DNA of 40,311 nt, from the NCBI RefSeq assembly GCF_019800005.1, contig NZ_JABGCL010000034.1, positions 1-40,311 of the forward strand. Direction: 5' to 3'. Position 1 is the first letter of the stretch, and the number at the start of each line of letters is the position of its first letter. This DNA is from Geminicoccus harenae (GTDB taxonomy: Bacteria > Pseudomonadota > Alphaproteobacteria > Geminicoccales > Geminicoccaceae). The position numbers and the translations under genes are program-made. Positions 15,163 through 23,428 of the stretch are shown piece after piece. The notes beneath the pieces are model-generated. The model made no database searches. It saw only the letters and a program-made list of their open reading frames with translations, and was not told the origin of the DNA.

Positions 15163-16182
15163 TCAGCTCTGGCCTGCCTCCGCCAGCACCCGCACGGGTT
15201 CCTTCCGCCCTGGCACCGGGGCCAGCCAATGGGAGAGGTCGCGGCCGATCAGGTCCTGCAGCCGTTCCACCTCGTCGCGCATGCCGGCGCGCAGCTCCGT
15301 GGCGAGATCCGGCGGCAGGGCTTCCGGCGCAGTCCCGGCCTGACGGAGCATCAGCCGGCGGGCCCAGGGCCGGATGGTGGCGGCCAGGCCACGCGGCATC
15401 AGGCTCTGCAGCCGGGGCGACATCAGGTAGGGGCGGATCGTCAGGTCGTAGAGCAGGCCGAACCTGGGGGTCTCGGCGATGCCCGAGCGGTTGTGCGCCT
15501 CGCCCATGTCGATCGGCACGTCCGGATCGACGCCGAGGAAGGCGAAGATGCCGCGCAGGGTGGCCCGGGGATCTGCCCGCAGGTCGTCGTAGAGCAGGAC
15601 GTGGATCTGGCGGCGGTCGAACCGCGCGAAATAGGGCTGGAGCTGCCGGTGGTAGCGGCCGCGGTCGAGATAGAGCCAGGTGGGCGCCCAGCCGGCCCGC
15701 TGGCGCTCCGGCTCCGCCGCGACCGCCGCGGCGAAGCTCGTCAGGGGCTCGACCCGGTCGCGCCGCATCTGCCGATACTTGGAGAAGGCGCGATCCACCG
15801 GCTCGCGCAGGATCGCGATGATCCGGGCATCGGGAACGGCCTCGTGGATGCGCTCTGCGCAGCCCGGGAAGTAGAGATAGGCCGCGGAACTCTCGCCGCG
15901 CAGCTTCCGGTCGCGGCCCTGGATGAACAGCCGCTCGTAGGCCGCGCGGTCCAGCACGGAAAGCCCATACGTCTCGCGGCGCAGCCGATCCCGGATGAAG
16001 GTGGAACCGCCCAACGACTCAGGACCTGCGAAAGTTGGAATTCCTTGAGGAAAAGCGAAGTAATTAGGCTCCTTCACAGGCGACATGAAGATAGCCGGAT
16101 GCTGTCCAAGATAATGATGCAGAGCAGTTGTTCCTGCTTTCGCTGCACCGGCAATGAACAGGTTAGCTATCAAAACATGCAC
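15163..16182 (-). CDS. Sulfotransferase domain protein (PAPS-dependent)
   Basis: A 339-residue sulfotransferase of the heparan-sulfate N-sulfotransferase-like type. The 5'-phosphosulfate loop AGAAKAGTTALHHYL is at about residues 11-25, and the 3'-phosphate motif REPVDRAFSKYRQ is near residue 120. It would move sulfate from PAPS to a hydroxyl or amine on a glycan or lipid. The start is a GTG at 16182 or a TTG at 16173 (LIANLFIAGAAKAG); no ATG fits. The first 170 or so bases use many A/T-ending codons, unlike the strongly GC-ending codons after about 16000, suggesting a mosaic origin or selection for open RNA at the start. It heads the set leading into the LPG-type protein and glycosyltransferase. 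No PAPS synthesis genes are in the window. Confidence 0.85.
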   Translation of the reverse strand: MHVLIANLFIAGAAKAGTTALHHYLGQHPAIFMSPVKEPNYFAFPQGIPTFAGPESLGGSTFIRDRLRRETYGLSVLDRAAYERLFIQGRDRKLRGESSAAYLYFPGCAERIHEAVPDARIIAILREPVDRAFSKYRQMRRDRVEPLTSFAAAVAAEPERQRAGWAPTWLYLDRGRYHRQLQPYFARFDRRQIHVLLYDDLRADPRATLRGIFAFLGVDPDVPIDMGEAHNRSGIAETPRFGLLYDLTIRPYLMSPRLQSLMPRGLAATIRPWARRLMLRQAGTAPEALPPDLATELRAGMRDEVERLQDLIGRDLSHWLAPVPGRKEPVRVLAEAGQS

Positions 16183-16323
16183 CCGTTTTCTATGTTGCCT
16201 GATCTGGGAGCGCGTTAATTTACCCGGTTCTAAATCTCACTGAACTCGATGTCCATGTTCCCATCGCCGGAACAGGTCAATGCGCCGCCGGCCAGATGTT
16301 GCACGTTAGGCCAGTCGCTTCCG

Positions 16324-18450
16324 TCAGGTCAGTGCAACCGGCAGGGAATTGCCGAACTTCACCAGCTCGATCTCGCTCAGATAGCTGATGCCGAACCACG
16401 TGCCGTTGGCTGGCAGGTGCCGCACCTCGACCATCCCACCGCCCAGGTCGGTGAAGCGGTACTGCGCGGCCGTGCCGTTGAAGACGGCGATGTCACGCCC
16501 CGGCCCGCCGACCAGCAGGTCGTTGCCGAAGCCGCCGTTCAGCTCGTCATTGCCAGGGCCGCCATCCAGCCGGTCGTCGCCGAAGCCGCCGCGCAGCACG
16601 TCGTCGCCCTCCGTGCCGCTCAGCATGTCGTTGCCGGCGCCACCCACGATGATGTCGTGGCCGCCGCCGCCATCCAGCCGGTCGGCACCGCTGCCGCCGT
16701 CGATCAGGTCGTTGCCGTTGCCGCCATAGATCAGGTCGTCGCCGAGGCCGCCCACCAGATGGAGGTCGCTGCCCTCGCCGCCGAAGATCGTGTCGTCGCC
16801 CACGGCGCCGAACGCGATGTCCGCGCCGTTGCCGCCCTGCAGCTCGTCCTTGCCGGCACCGCCGCGCAGGATGTCGTTGCCGGCACCGCCATGGAGCCCG
16901 TCGCTCCCCTCGCCGCCGTCCAGCTTGTCATGGTCGTTGCCGCCATGGAGCTGGTCGTCGCCGAGCCCGCCCACCAGCCAGTCGTCGCCGTTGCCGCCGT
17001 CCAGGTAATCGTCGCCGCCCTTGCCGAAGATCACGTCGTTGCCGCCCAAGGAGAAGCGGCGGTCCGGGCCGTCGGTCAGGAGCAGCAGGTCGTCGCCATC
17101 GGTGGACGCTGCGGCAGCGGCCGCCACCGGAGCGAAGTCCTGGCCGTCCCAGCGGCTGGCCTGGCTGTCCGCCGCAAAGCGCAGCTCCTCGATCGTGCCT
17201 GGGCCGAACTGGTCGACGAGGCGCAGGTCGAGCGGTGCGGCCGGGTCGGCCGAGCCGATCACCAGGTCCGCGCCGTTGCGGGCGAACCGGAGGTCGCCGA
17301 AGCGCAGGCCCGGCCCGAACTCGATGGCATCGACGCTCCCGGCACTGTCGGCGATCCGGTCCCGATCCGGGCCGGGGTCGACCAGATAGACATCGTTGCC
17401 GGCCCCACCTTCCAGCCGGTCGTCGCCGCCGTTCCCGGCCAGCCGGTTGGCCCTCGTACTGCCGACGATCACGTCGTCGCCGCTGCCGCCATAGGCGTTC
17501 TCGATCGTGGCGTCGCCGAACAGGAACAGCGTGGTGGCGAGCTCGCCTTCGTCCCAGCGGTAGGCGGGCCCCAGCTGCTGCCAGCCCCCGGCCAGGTCCA
17601 GCCGGACCGGGTCCGACCGGTTCGACCAGTCGAGCGTGTCGTTGCCGCCGTCGTCGACGATCGTCGCGAACACCGCCTCGTCCTCGTCCCAGCGATAGAC
17701 GGTGTCGCCCGGCCGGCTGGGCGGCCCGCCGCCATAGACGGAGCGCAGCCAGGCCACGTCCAGCGCCATGGGCGCGCTCGGGTAGATGCTGGCGGAAGCG
17801 CCACTGCCGACGCTGTCGCCCGGAGCGTCGCGATAGGACATCACCGTGGCGCCGCGCCAATCCTGCTCTCTCGGCAGGAGCGTGCCGGTGCCCAGCGCCT
17901 CGTGAGGATGCTTGGCGCCCAGGGCGTGGCCGATCTCGTGGACGAGCACGCTGAACTCATAGGTTCCGTCCGCATATTTCGCCCGCTCCGCCGCGAGGTC
18001 GCGGTCCGGCAGGTGGTCGGCACGGCCCAGCCACACGTCGCCGGCCGCGGCACTGTCGCCCGGGCCGTAGGCGCCGGCGGTCGCGACCGCCGAGGTCACC
18101 GCGAAGCGGATGTCGCCCGGCGCACCGCCCGCCTCCTCGACCTCGACGAAGCGGATCCCGCCCACCGCCTCCCAGGCGTCGAGTGCGCGGCGCACTGCCT
18201 CCTGCTGCCCGGCCGACAGGGCCGCGAAGCCCTGGCGCGGCTCGGCATAGCCATCGGCCCAGGCCGAGCCGGCCCTGGGGAAGCTGTAGGTGACCGTCAC
18301 CGGCTCACCCGGCGCCTCGCCCCATCGGGCCGGCCCGCTCAGGGCGTCGACCAGGCTGTCGCTGGTCACCGGGATCCGCGTCGTGGGGGTCCGGGACGCG
18401 AGATCATCGCCCGAAGCGTCGGTGGTCGATGCCGGGGAGAAACGAAGCAT
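16324..18450 (-). CDS. Serralysin-like RTX zinc metalloprotease
   Basis: A 708-residue secreted protease. The catalytic zinc site HEIGHALGAKH is at 171-181 and the Met-turn TVMSY at 202-206, the metzincin M10B signature. From about residue 340 come two blocks of Gly/Asp-rich calcium-binding nonapeptides (GGxGxDxUx), for example GGSGDDVIVGS and then a long run from GGNDVIFGKGGDDYLDGG. The non-repeat C-terminus (FGISYLSEIELVKF) is the expected type I secretion region. There is no N-terminal signal peptide, as expected for this route. The ATG at 18450 fits the family; the frame is open to 18564 but the extra residues look random. No type I exporter genes or inhibitor gene are adjacent. A second relative is encoded at 38479-40203. 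Confidence 0.9.
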   Translation of the reverse strand: MLRFSPASTTDASGDDLASRTPTTRIPVTSDSLVDALSGPARWGEAPGEPVTVTYSFPRAGSAWADGYAEPRQGFAALSAGQQEAVRRALDAWEAVGGIRFVEVEEAGGAPGDIRFAVTSAVATAGAYGPGDSAAAGDVWLGRADHLPDRDLAAERAKYADGTYEFSVLVHEIGHALGAKHPHEALGTGTLLPREQDWRGATVMSYRDAPGDSVGSGASASIYPSAPMALDVAWLRSVYGGGPPSRPGDTVYRWDEDEAVFATIVDDGGNDTLDWSNRSDPVRLDLAGGWQQLGPAYRWDEGELATTLFLFGDATIENAYGGSGDDVIVGSTRANRLAGNGGDDRLEGGAGNDVYLVDPGPDRDRIADSAGSVDAIEFGPGLRFGDLRFARNGADLVIGSADPAAPLDLRLVDQFGPGTIEELRFAADSQASRWDGQDFAPVAAAAAASTDGDDLLLLTDGPDRRFSLGGNDVIFGKGGDDYLDGGNGDDWLVGGLGDDQLHGGNDHDKLDGGEGSDGLHGGAGNDILRGGAGKDELQGGNGADIAFGAVGDDTIFGGEGSDLHLVGGLGDDLIYGGNGNDLIDGGSGADRLDGGGGHDIIVGGAGNDMLSGTEGDDVLRGGFGDDRLDGGPGNDELNGGFGNDLLVGGPGRDIAVFNGTAAQYRFTDLGGGMVEVRHLPANGTWFGISYLSEIELVKFGNSLPVALT

Positions 18451-18687
18451 GGGGGACGGTCCGGAACTGGCGCGGGCCGGGGCGGCCGGTCGTTGGCAGG
18501 AGGGCGAGCGACGGTAGCGGGTGAAGCTGGCCGGGCGTACCGCACTCGTCGGCCGTTCTACCACATCCCGGCAGCGCCGGACCGGGCGGTTGCCTCTGGC
18601 AATACTTGGGTGTGGTAGCGGCGCATCCAGGCAGCCGCCAACTTCCCGGCAGCTTCTGGCTCGGCCGGGGCGTTCGCCGGGCTCGAC

Positions 18688-19878
18688 CTAGGAGCGGCCC
18701 AGCGCGTGGAGGATGGCGCGGTATGGGCCGAGCAGCCGCTCGGGCTCGAGGCCCGCCTCGCCGTTCCAGCTCGCGACCACGCAGTGGCGGCGGCCTTCCT
18801 CGTCTTCCACGAGCGTCGACAGGTTGAGCACGCCGGCCTCCGAACCGCCCTTGAAGGCCACCTGCCGCCAGCGCCTGGGATCGGCCGGGCCTGGCTGGAT
18901 CCGGAACGGCGCCAGGTCCGCGGTCTCCTCCAGGAGACCGCACAGCTCGCGGGCGGTGAAGAACCACTCCACCTCCAGGGTCGGCTCGACCTGGAGTTCC
19001 TCCGCCGCCGGCAGGGGCCGGTCGGCGATCGAGCGCAGCAATTCGCGCCGGCCGGACGGATCGCTCCGCCGCCAGGCGGCGCGGAGCCCGGCCGCACTGC
19101 TCGACTTCAGCACGAACATCTCGCGGGTCGAGGGGAACGGCACGTTGCGCGGTGCGAGCTGCTCCACGGCCGGCCGGCCGACCAGGTCGAGCAGCGCATC
19201 GGTCGCGGTATTGTCGCTGACCGAGATCATCAGGCCCGCGAGGGTGGCGATGGTCACCGGCGTGTCGTCCGGCCAGTCCTGCAGGATCCCGCCGGGCAGC
19301 GAGCGCCAGGCGGGATCGAGCGGCACGACCTGATCCCAGGCGAGCCGGCCGGCGCGCACCGCCTGATCGACCGCCTTCAGGATCGGCAGCTTGCCGGCGG
19401 AGCCCACCGCCAGCAGCGCATCCGGCTCGTGCATCGCTACCGGCTGCCCGTCGCTGGCGACCAGCACGGAGGTCCGGCCGGGCAGACCCGCGATGGCCGC
19501 GACCTGTTCCTCCAGCCCGCGCGAGACATCGACCGGCGGCTCGAGCAGCAGGACGGCGATCCGCCCCTCCCCGTCCAGGCTTAGCCGGGCCGGCACCTCG
19601 GCACCGTCCAGGACCACGACCAGGCGGCCGTCCCGTTCCACCACCGAACGGAGGGCGCCGTGACGCCGCTTCAGCGCGCCTACCAGCTCCTGGACCTGGG
19701 CCAGCGGCACCGCGGTCAGGAAATCCGGCGCCAGCCAGCCAGGCTCGATCCGCTCGGCCCGGAACAGGCGCGCCAGCGCCGCCTGCTGGTCGGGCTCGGC
19801 GCCGGCCGCCACCTGAGCGCTGCCGATCAGCAGCAGGGCGCCGAGCAGGCACCGTCTTGCCTGAACCGGACCTGGCAT
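18688..19878 (-). CDS. Serine hydrolase with class A beta-lactamase fold and ORF12-like N-domain
   Basis: A 396-residue exported protein. Residues 1-26 form a signal peptide. Residues of about 35-115 (FRAERIEPGWLAPDFLTAVPLAQVQELV, then two strands) resemble the steroid-isomerase-like N-domain of clavulanate ORF12 relatives. The C-terminal domain has the beta-lactamase motifs Ser-x-x-Lys (GSAGKL, Ser about 160), SDN (VSDNTATD, about 221-223) and KGG in place of KTG (FKGGSEAG). The nucleophile is thus intact. The conserved glutamate of true class A enzymes is not obvious, so it may be an esterase or penicillin-interacting hydrolase, not a resistance enzyme. The ATG at 19878 is preceded by GGAGGAAGAGG. 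It lies 237 bases upstream of the protease gene, probably as a separate unit. Confidence 0.8.
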   Translation of the reverse strand: MPGPVQARRCLLGALLLIGSAQVAAGAEPDQQAALARLFRAERIEPGWLAPDFLTAVPLAQVQELVGALKRRHGALRSVVERDGRLVVVLDGAEVPARLSLDGEGRIAVLLLEPPVDVSRGLEEQVAAIAGLPGRTSVLVASDGQPVAMHEPDALLAVGSAGKLPILKAVDQAVRAGRLAWDQVVPLDPAWRSLPGGILQDWPDDTPVTIATLAGLMISVSDNTATDALLDLVGRPAVEQLAPRNVPFPSTREMFVLKSSSAAGLRAAWRRSDPSGRRELLRSIADRPLPAAEELQVEPTLEVEWFFTARELCGLLEETADLAPFRIQPGPADPRRWRQVAFKGGSEAGVLNLSTLVEDEEGRRHCVVASWNGEAGLEPERLLGPYRAILHALGRS

Positions 19879-20524
19879 GTTCCTCTTCCTCCCCGCCGGC
19901 ACCAACCCGCGTCGGCCGGACAGCATAGGCGCTGGTGACCGTCCGGCAACCCGACAGGCCGGGCGCCTGCTGCCGCATCCGGCCCCCTAAGTGACGCTTG
20001 TCACACCTATCCGGGCGTGGGTGGCGCATGCTGCGCCGCGAGGCCGGGATCGCGGACCAGCTCGGGCGAACGCCGTATCCCCCACGGCGGGCTGATCCCC
20101 ACACCCCATCGCCCCTGCGCGATCCCGGCCCTCGATCCCGCTCCACCTGCCGTCCACTCGCGCATGCCGACTGTTGCGCCTGCGCCGCACTGGCACGTGG
20201 AATGGCCGCGGTGAGGGCGGTGCGGCCGATCAGTTCGAGCCGAATGATGGCGTGCGTGGCAACATGACCACGAAGACCGCGGATTGATGTACTCTCGTCC
20301 ACCTCCAGCCGCGTGGCTACCTGTTCGCTGGCAGACAGGTGCACTAGCTTGGGTCGTGGCAGTCCGATCCTGGCCAGTCGGGAGATAATTCTGCCTGCGG
20401 CGATGGAACAGCGTGAAGCAAGCTTGTTCGGATCCGGATATCGCTCCAGTCTCAGCACGTCCCCACGTTTGGCTCGGCGCCTGGTCGTGATGAGGATCTG
20501 GCATCGGCAAGGAGAGGTGCCCGC

Positions 20525-20662
20525 GTGTCTGACGATCTCCGGTTCGGGAATGGTGTGCTGTACGCGGGTAACGCTGTGTTACTGATCGAGAGTCGGGTAG
20601 ATCCGACAGATATTGCTGGCGATTTGACGCAGGCGCAGGGCACGCTTTTAATGATGTTCTAA
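20525..20662 (+). CDS. Possible 45-residue small protein
   Basis: A GTG at 20525 is preceded by AAGGAGAGG (20509-20517) with a seven-base spacer, one of the best ribosome sites in the window. The frame encodes VSDDLRFGNGVLYAGNAVLL and continues through ESRVDPTDIAGDLTQAQG to LLMMF and a TAA stop. Composition is protein-like (acidic and hydrophobic, not Arg/Pro shadow sequence). I recognise no family. It could be the surviving 3' end of a larger decayed gene, because the frame stays open upstream of the GTG. It lies in a low-GC patch, 154 bases before the glycosyltransferase gene. Confidence 0.35.
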   Translation: MSDDLRFGNGVLYAGNAVLLIESRVDPTDIAGDLTQAQGTLLMMF

Positions 20663-20716
20663 AAGTTGAAGTGGTGCATCAACGGCTGGTCAGCGACGTT
20701 GATCGCTACCCGGTGT

Positions 20717-20752
20717 CCCGGTCATGACCGGGCCAGCGGGCAGCGCTAGAAT
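20717..20752 (+). promoter_or_regulatory. Candidate promoter overlapped by a 16-bp perfect palindrome
   Basis: CCCGGTCATGACCGGG (20717-20732) is a perfect palindrome. Inside it ATGACC (20724-20729) can serve as a -35, and TAGAAT (20747-20752), five of six to consensus, lies 17 bases downstream as a -10. The start codon at 20816 is about 63 bases further. A dimeric repressor on the palindrome would block polymerase at the -35. Only sequence pattern supports this. Confidence 0.42.
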
Positions 20753-20815
20753 GGCCTTGACCGACGGATATCGACGAACATTGGGCAGCGCCGGCTTCTG
20801 GTTGTGAGAGTGCGT

Positions 20816-22024
20816 ATGGGTCTTCGAATCGCCATGGTTGCCGCCTGCCCGTTTCCGGCACGCCGCGGCACGCCGTTGCGGATCGAGCGCCTGTCGGAGG
20901 CATTGACGCAGCTCGGCCACGACGTCGAGGTCATCACCTACCCGATGGGCGAGAGCGAAGCCTCGGGCAGCTATCTCGTGCACCGGGCCGGTGGCACCGG
21001 GATGAGCTACGGCACCATCGCGCCCGGCCCCACCCCCCGCAAGCTGCTGCAATACGACCCGCTGCTGGCCGCCAAGATCGGCCGGCTCCTGGCGGACAAG
21101 CCGTTCGACGTGGTCCACGCCCACCATGTGGAAGGCCTGCTGACCGCCTGGTGGGGGCGCGGGCGCAAGCCGGTGCCCCTGGTGTACGATGCGCACACCA
21201 TGCTCGGCTCCGAGCTGCCCTCCTATGGCGGCGGGCTGCTGGGCCGGATGATGGGTGGCACCGGGCGGTGGCTGGACGTGCAGCTCCCGCCTTTGGCCGA
21301 CCACGTGGTCACCGTGACCCCGGACATCCGCGAGCGCCTGCTCCGCGCTGGCCGGCTCACCCCGGACCGGGTCACCGTGGCGATGAACGGCGTCGAGCTC
21401 GACGTGTTCGCCCGCGCGGTCGGCCGGGAGCCGATCGCCCCGGACCGGGTGATCTATACCGGCACGCTGGCTGCCTATCAGGGCTTCGACCTCCTGCTGA
21501 AGGCGTTCGCCAGGGCCTGGGCGGTGCGCCCCTCCATGCGGCTCGTGGTGGCGGCCAGCACCGGCTTCGAGCGCTACGAGGAACTGGCCCGCTCCCTGGG
21601 CATCCGCCAGGCGATCCTGCTCGAGCCGGACGACTTCGCGGTCCTGCCGGACCGGCTGGCCGATGCGGCGATCGCGGTCATGCCGCGCACGGTCTGCGAC
21701 GGCATCCCGCAAAAGCTCCTGAACTACATGGCCGCCGGCAAGGCGGTGGTATCCTCCGCCGGCTCGGCCAAGGTCCTGCAGGACGGCCATAACGGCCTGG
21801 TCGTGTCGAACGATGACGTCGAGGCGTTCGCCGCCGCCCTGCTGCGGATCGCCGAGGATCCTGGCCTGCGCCAGCGCCTGGCCCGGGCCGCGCTGGACTT
21901 CGTCGCACGCGAATGCGCCTGGTCGAGCACCGCGCAGATCTGCGAGCGGGTCTATGTCGGGCTCACCGGCGGGCGCACTGCTACCCGCTCCACCCTGGTG
22001 CCCAACGCCAACAACGCCGCCTGA
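20816..22024 (+). CDS. GT4-family glycosyltransferase
   Basis: A 402-residue GT-B glycosyltransferase. The N-terminus MGLRIAMVAACPFPARRGTPLRIERLSEAL has the Gly-containing acceptor loop. VVHAHHVEGLLTAWWGRG follows, as is common in GT4 enzymes. The second domain has RVIYTGTLAAYQGFDLLLKAFARA and the donor site region IPQKLLNYMAAGKAVVSSAGSAK. It would add a sugar to a lipid-linked or surface glycan. The ATG at 20816 is preferred to the GTG at 20804 because it starts at the first beta strand. It converges with the nucleotide-sugar operon on the minus strand, separated by 210 bases with a hairpin, and may use a product of that operon. Sugar specificity unknown. Confidence 0.82.
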   Translation: MGLRIAMVAACPFPARRGTPLRIERLSEALTQLGHDVEVITYPMGESEASGSYLVHRAGGTGMSYGTIAPGPTPRKLLQYDPLLAAKIGRLLADKPFDVVHAHHVEGLLTAWWGRGRKPVPLVYDAHTMLGSELPSYGGGLLGRMMGGTGRWLDVQLPPLADHVVTVTPDIRERLLRAGRLTPDRVTVAMNGVELDVFARAVGREPIAPDRVIYTGTLAAYQGFDLLLKAFARAWAVRPSMRLVVAASTGFERYEELARSLGIRQAILLEPDDFAVLPDRLADAAIAVMPRTVCDGIPQKLLNYMAAGKAVVSSAGSAKVLQDGHNGLVVSNDDVEAFAAALLRIAEDPGLRQRLARAALDFVARECAWSSTAQICERVYVGLTGGRTATRSTLVPNANNAA

Positions 22025-22189
22025 GCACTGCGCCCCCAGGTGCGGTGGCGAGGGCTGACGCAGAACGCCCGCCGGTCGGAACTCCGGCTTCGGGGCAGTC
22101 CGATGCGGCGGGGGAGACTGCCACCAGGATGCGACCGATCATTCCGACCGCGTCATCCGGCACGGCAGTGGTGCGTGCATTGTTCGATG

Positions 22190-22228
22190 GCCGCCTAGCC
22201 GGGCCGGTCGTGGCCCTGGCCAGGCGGC
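22190..22228. terminator. Imperfect hairpin between convergent genes
   Basis: GCCGCCTAGCC-GGGCC pairs with GGCCC-TGGCCAGGCGGC around a six-base loop, with one mismatch and one bulge. It lies seven bases after the stop of the minus-strand operon and within the 210-base gap after the plus-strand glycosyltransferase. No T-run follows on either strand, so it would be at best a T-less or bidirectional terminator, or an end-protecting structure. The remainder of the gap shows nothing else. Confidence 0.35.
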
Positions 22229-22234
22229 GCGGCT

Positions 22235-23416
22235 TCAGAGAGCGGTGAGCTCCGGCTCCAGGCCCAGCTTCGCCAGGTCCTGGCCGATCTCGTTGAGGTA
22301 GATCGGGTTGACCGCCACCACCACGTCCGGGCGGATCTCGGCCAGGGCCTGCGGTGAGAGGATCTCGTTGCCGCAGCCGGCCAGGAACTTGCCGTGCTTG
22401 TGCGGATTGATGTCCACCACGGCCGCCACCTGCTCGGCGATCTTGAGCGTGGTGATCAGCGAGACTGCCTTGGAGCCGGAGCCCCACAGCGCCACCTTCT
22501 TGCCCTCGCCCTGCCAGCGCAGGAACTGGTCGCGCAGCCGCTGCAGCTCCGGGCCGATCACCGCCTTGAACTGCGCTACCTGCGCCTTCGTCCGGGCCAA
22601 GTCGTCCTCCAGCGCCAGCCGCGGCTCGGTCGGCCCGTCGACCGGCCTGGCCTCCAGCATCAGGTACTGGTCGTCATAGGCCTTCCAGAGGTTGGTCACG
22701 TCGAAGCCGGTGCGCCGGAACAGCCGGGACAGGGAGCCCAGCGTAAAATACGAGCAGTGCTCGTAGTAGATGTCCCAGAAGGCCGGCTCGGTCAGCACCC
22801 GCTCGGCATCGGGCAGCTCGAAGAACACGTCGACATGCGGCCGGTCGCCGATGCTTTCGCGCACGAGCTGCATGAACGCCTGGACGTCGTGGATATGCTC
22901 CAGCGTGTGCCGGCAGGAGACGTGGTCGGCCTGCAGGTGGCGGTACTTCGGCCCGTAGAAGTCCTGGATGAACTGGAGCCGGTCGCCGGCCTCGCTGACC
23001 GTGCGCTCGGGCCGGTAGCCGGGGTCGATGCCGATGCCCGACGCACCCGAGCGCTCGCACAAGGTCACCAGGAACTCGCCCTTGCCGCAGCCGATCTCCA
23101 GCGCGGTCTTGCCGGGCTTCAGCTCGAACTTCCGGATCTGGTCGTCGCAGATCTCCTCCAGGAAGCGGACGAAGCGCGGCGAGAAGGCCTGGGTCTCCTC
23201 ATAGGCCGGCGAGTAGTTCTGCGGCTTCGGGTCGAAGCGGACGTTCTGGATGAAGCCGCAGCCGTTGCAGAAGCCGAGTTCCAGGTCGCCCCTGGGAAAA
23301 TCCAGGGCCTCCTGCCGGGTGTCCACCATCAGGCAGCTGTGCACCGGGATCCGGTCGACCCGGTAGAACAGCTCGAGGTCCGTGCTGCCGCACGCCTTGC
23401 ACACGAGTTCCGACAT
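22235..23416 (-). CDS. SAM-dependent methyltransferase, sugar C-methyltransferase-like
   Basis: A 393-residue protein with the three-part build of NDP-sugar C-methyltransferases. It has an N-terminal zinc-binding segment (CKACGSTD with Cys6/Cys9, later FCNGCGF), a Rossmann SAM domain with ALEIGCGKGEF (about 115-125), and a C-terminal domain with VALWGSGSKAVSLI and AAVVDINPHKHGKFL. The YYEHCSYFTLGSL segment lines up with the catalytic Tyr-x-Glu-His region of TylC3/TcaB9-type enzymes. It would add a methyl group to a ketosugar carbon, or have diverged to another methylation. It follows a second, similar methyltransferase after a 12-base gap and is last in the rfbF-led operon. The ATG at 23416 starts at the zinc motif. 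Confidence 0.78.
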   Translation of the reverse strand: MSELVCKACGSTDLELFYRVDRIPVHSCLMVDTRQEALDFPRGDLELGFCNGCGFIQNVRFDPKPQNYSPAYEETQAFSPRFVRFLEEICDDQIRKFELKPGKTALEIGCGKGEFLVTLCERSGASGIGIDPGYRPERTVSEAGDRLQFIQDFYGPKYRHLQADHVSCRHTLEHIHDVQAFMQLVRESIGDRPHVDVFFELPDAERVLTEPAFWDIYYEHCSYFTLGSLSRLFRRTGFDVTNLWKAYDDQYLMLEARPVDGPTEPRLALEDDLARTKAQVAQFKAVIGPELQRLRDQFLRWQGEGKKVALWGSGSKAVSLITTLKIAEQVAAVVDINPHKHGKFLAGCGNEILSPQALAEIRPDVVVAVNPIYLNEIGQDLAKLGLEPELTAL

Positions 23417-23428
23417 GCGGGGGTCTCT

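Larger units (their letters stand above)
19879..20815. other. Mostly non-coding 0.9-kb region with reduced GC in its second half
   Basis: No long reading frame here has protein-like composition. The frames that cross it on the minus strand are Arg/Pro/Gly-rich shadows or lack start signals. From about 20220 GC content falls and A/T-ending triplets become common. The stretch contains one short candidate gene with a good ribosome site (20525-20662) and a promoter-like arrangement with a 16-bp palindrome (20717-20752) that serves the downstream glycosyltransferase. The rest may be remnants of decayed genes. Confidence 0.5.

Noticed and set aside
16500..17060. Short direct repeats that could be mistaken for a CRISPR or tandem-repeat array
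   Set aside because: The repeats are coding RTX nonapeptides with variable sequence and no unique spacers. The same holds for 38640-39200.
16249..18618. A 789-codon open frame on the plus strand with repeated Val/Ala/Pro-Gln segments across the RTX protease
   Set aside because: It is the exact antisense of the Gly/Asp calcium-binding repeats. The repeat pattern comes from the minus-strand gene, which has a clear zinc site and family start.
18404..20458. A 684-codon open frame on the minus strand
   Set aside because: It passes through the beta-lactamase-fold gene in a different frame, is Arg/Gly/Ala-rich, and has no start signal.
20007..20510. Minus-strand frame with a Cys/His/Arg-rich N-part in the gene-poor region
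   Set aside because: No ribosome site, no recognisable motif, and many rare residues; more likely chance opening in decayed DNA.
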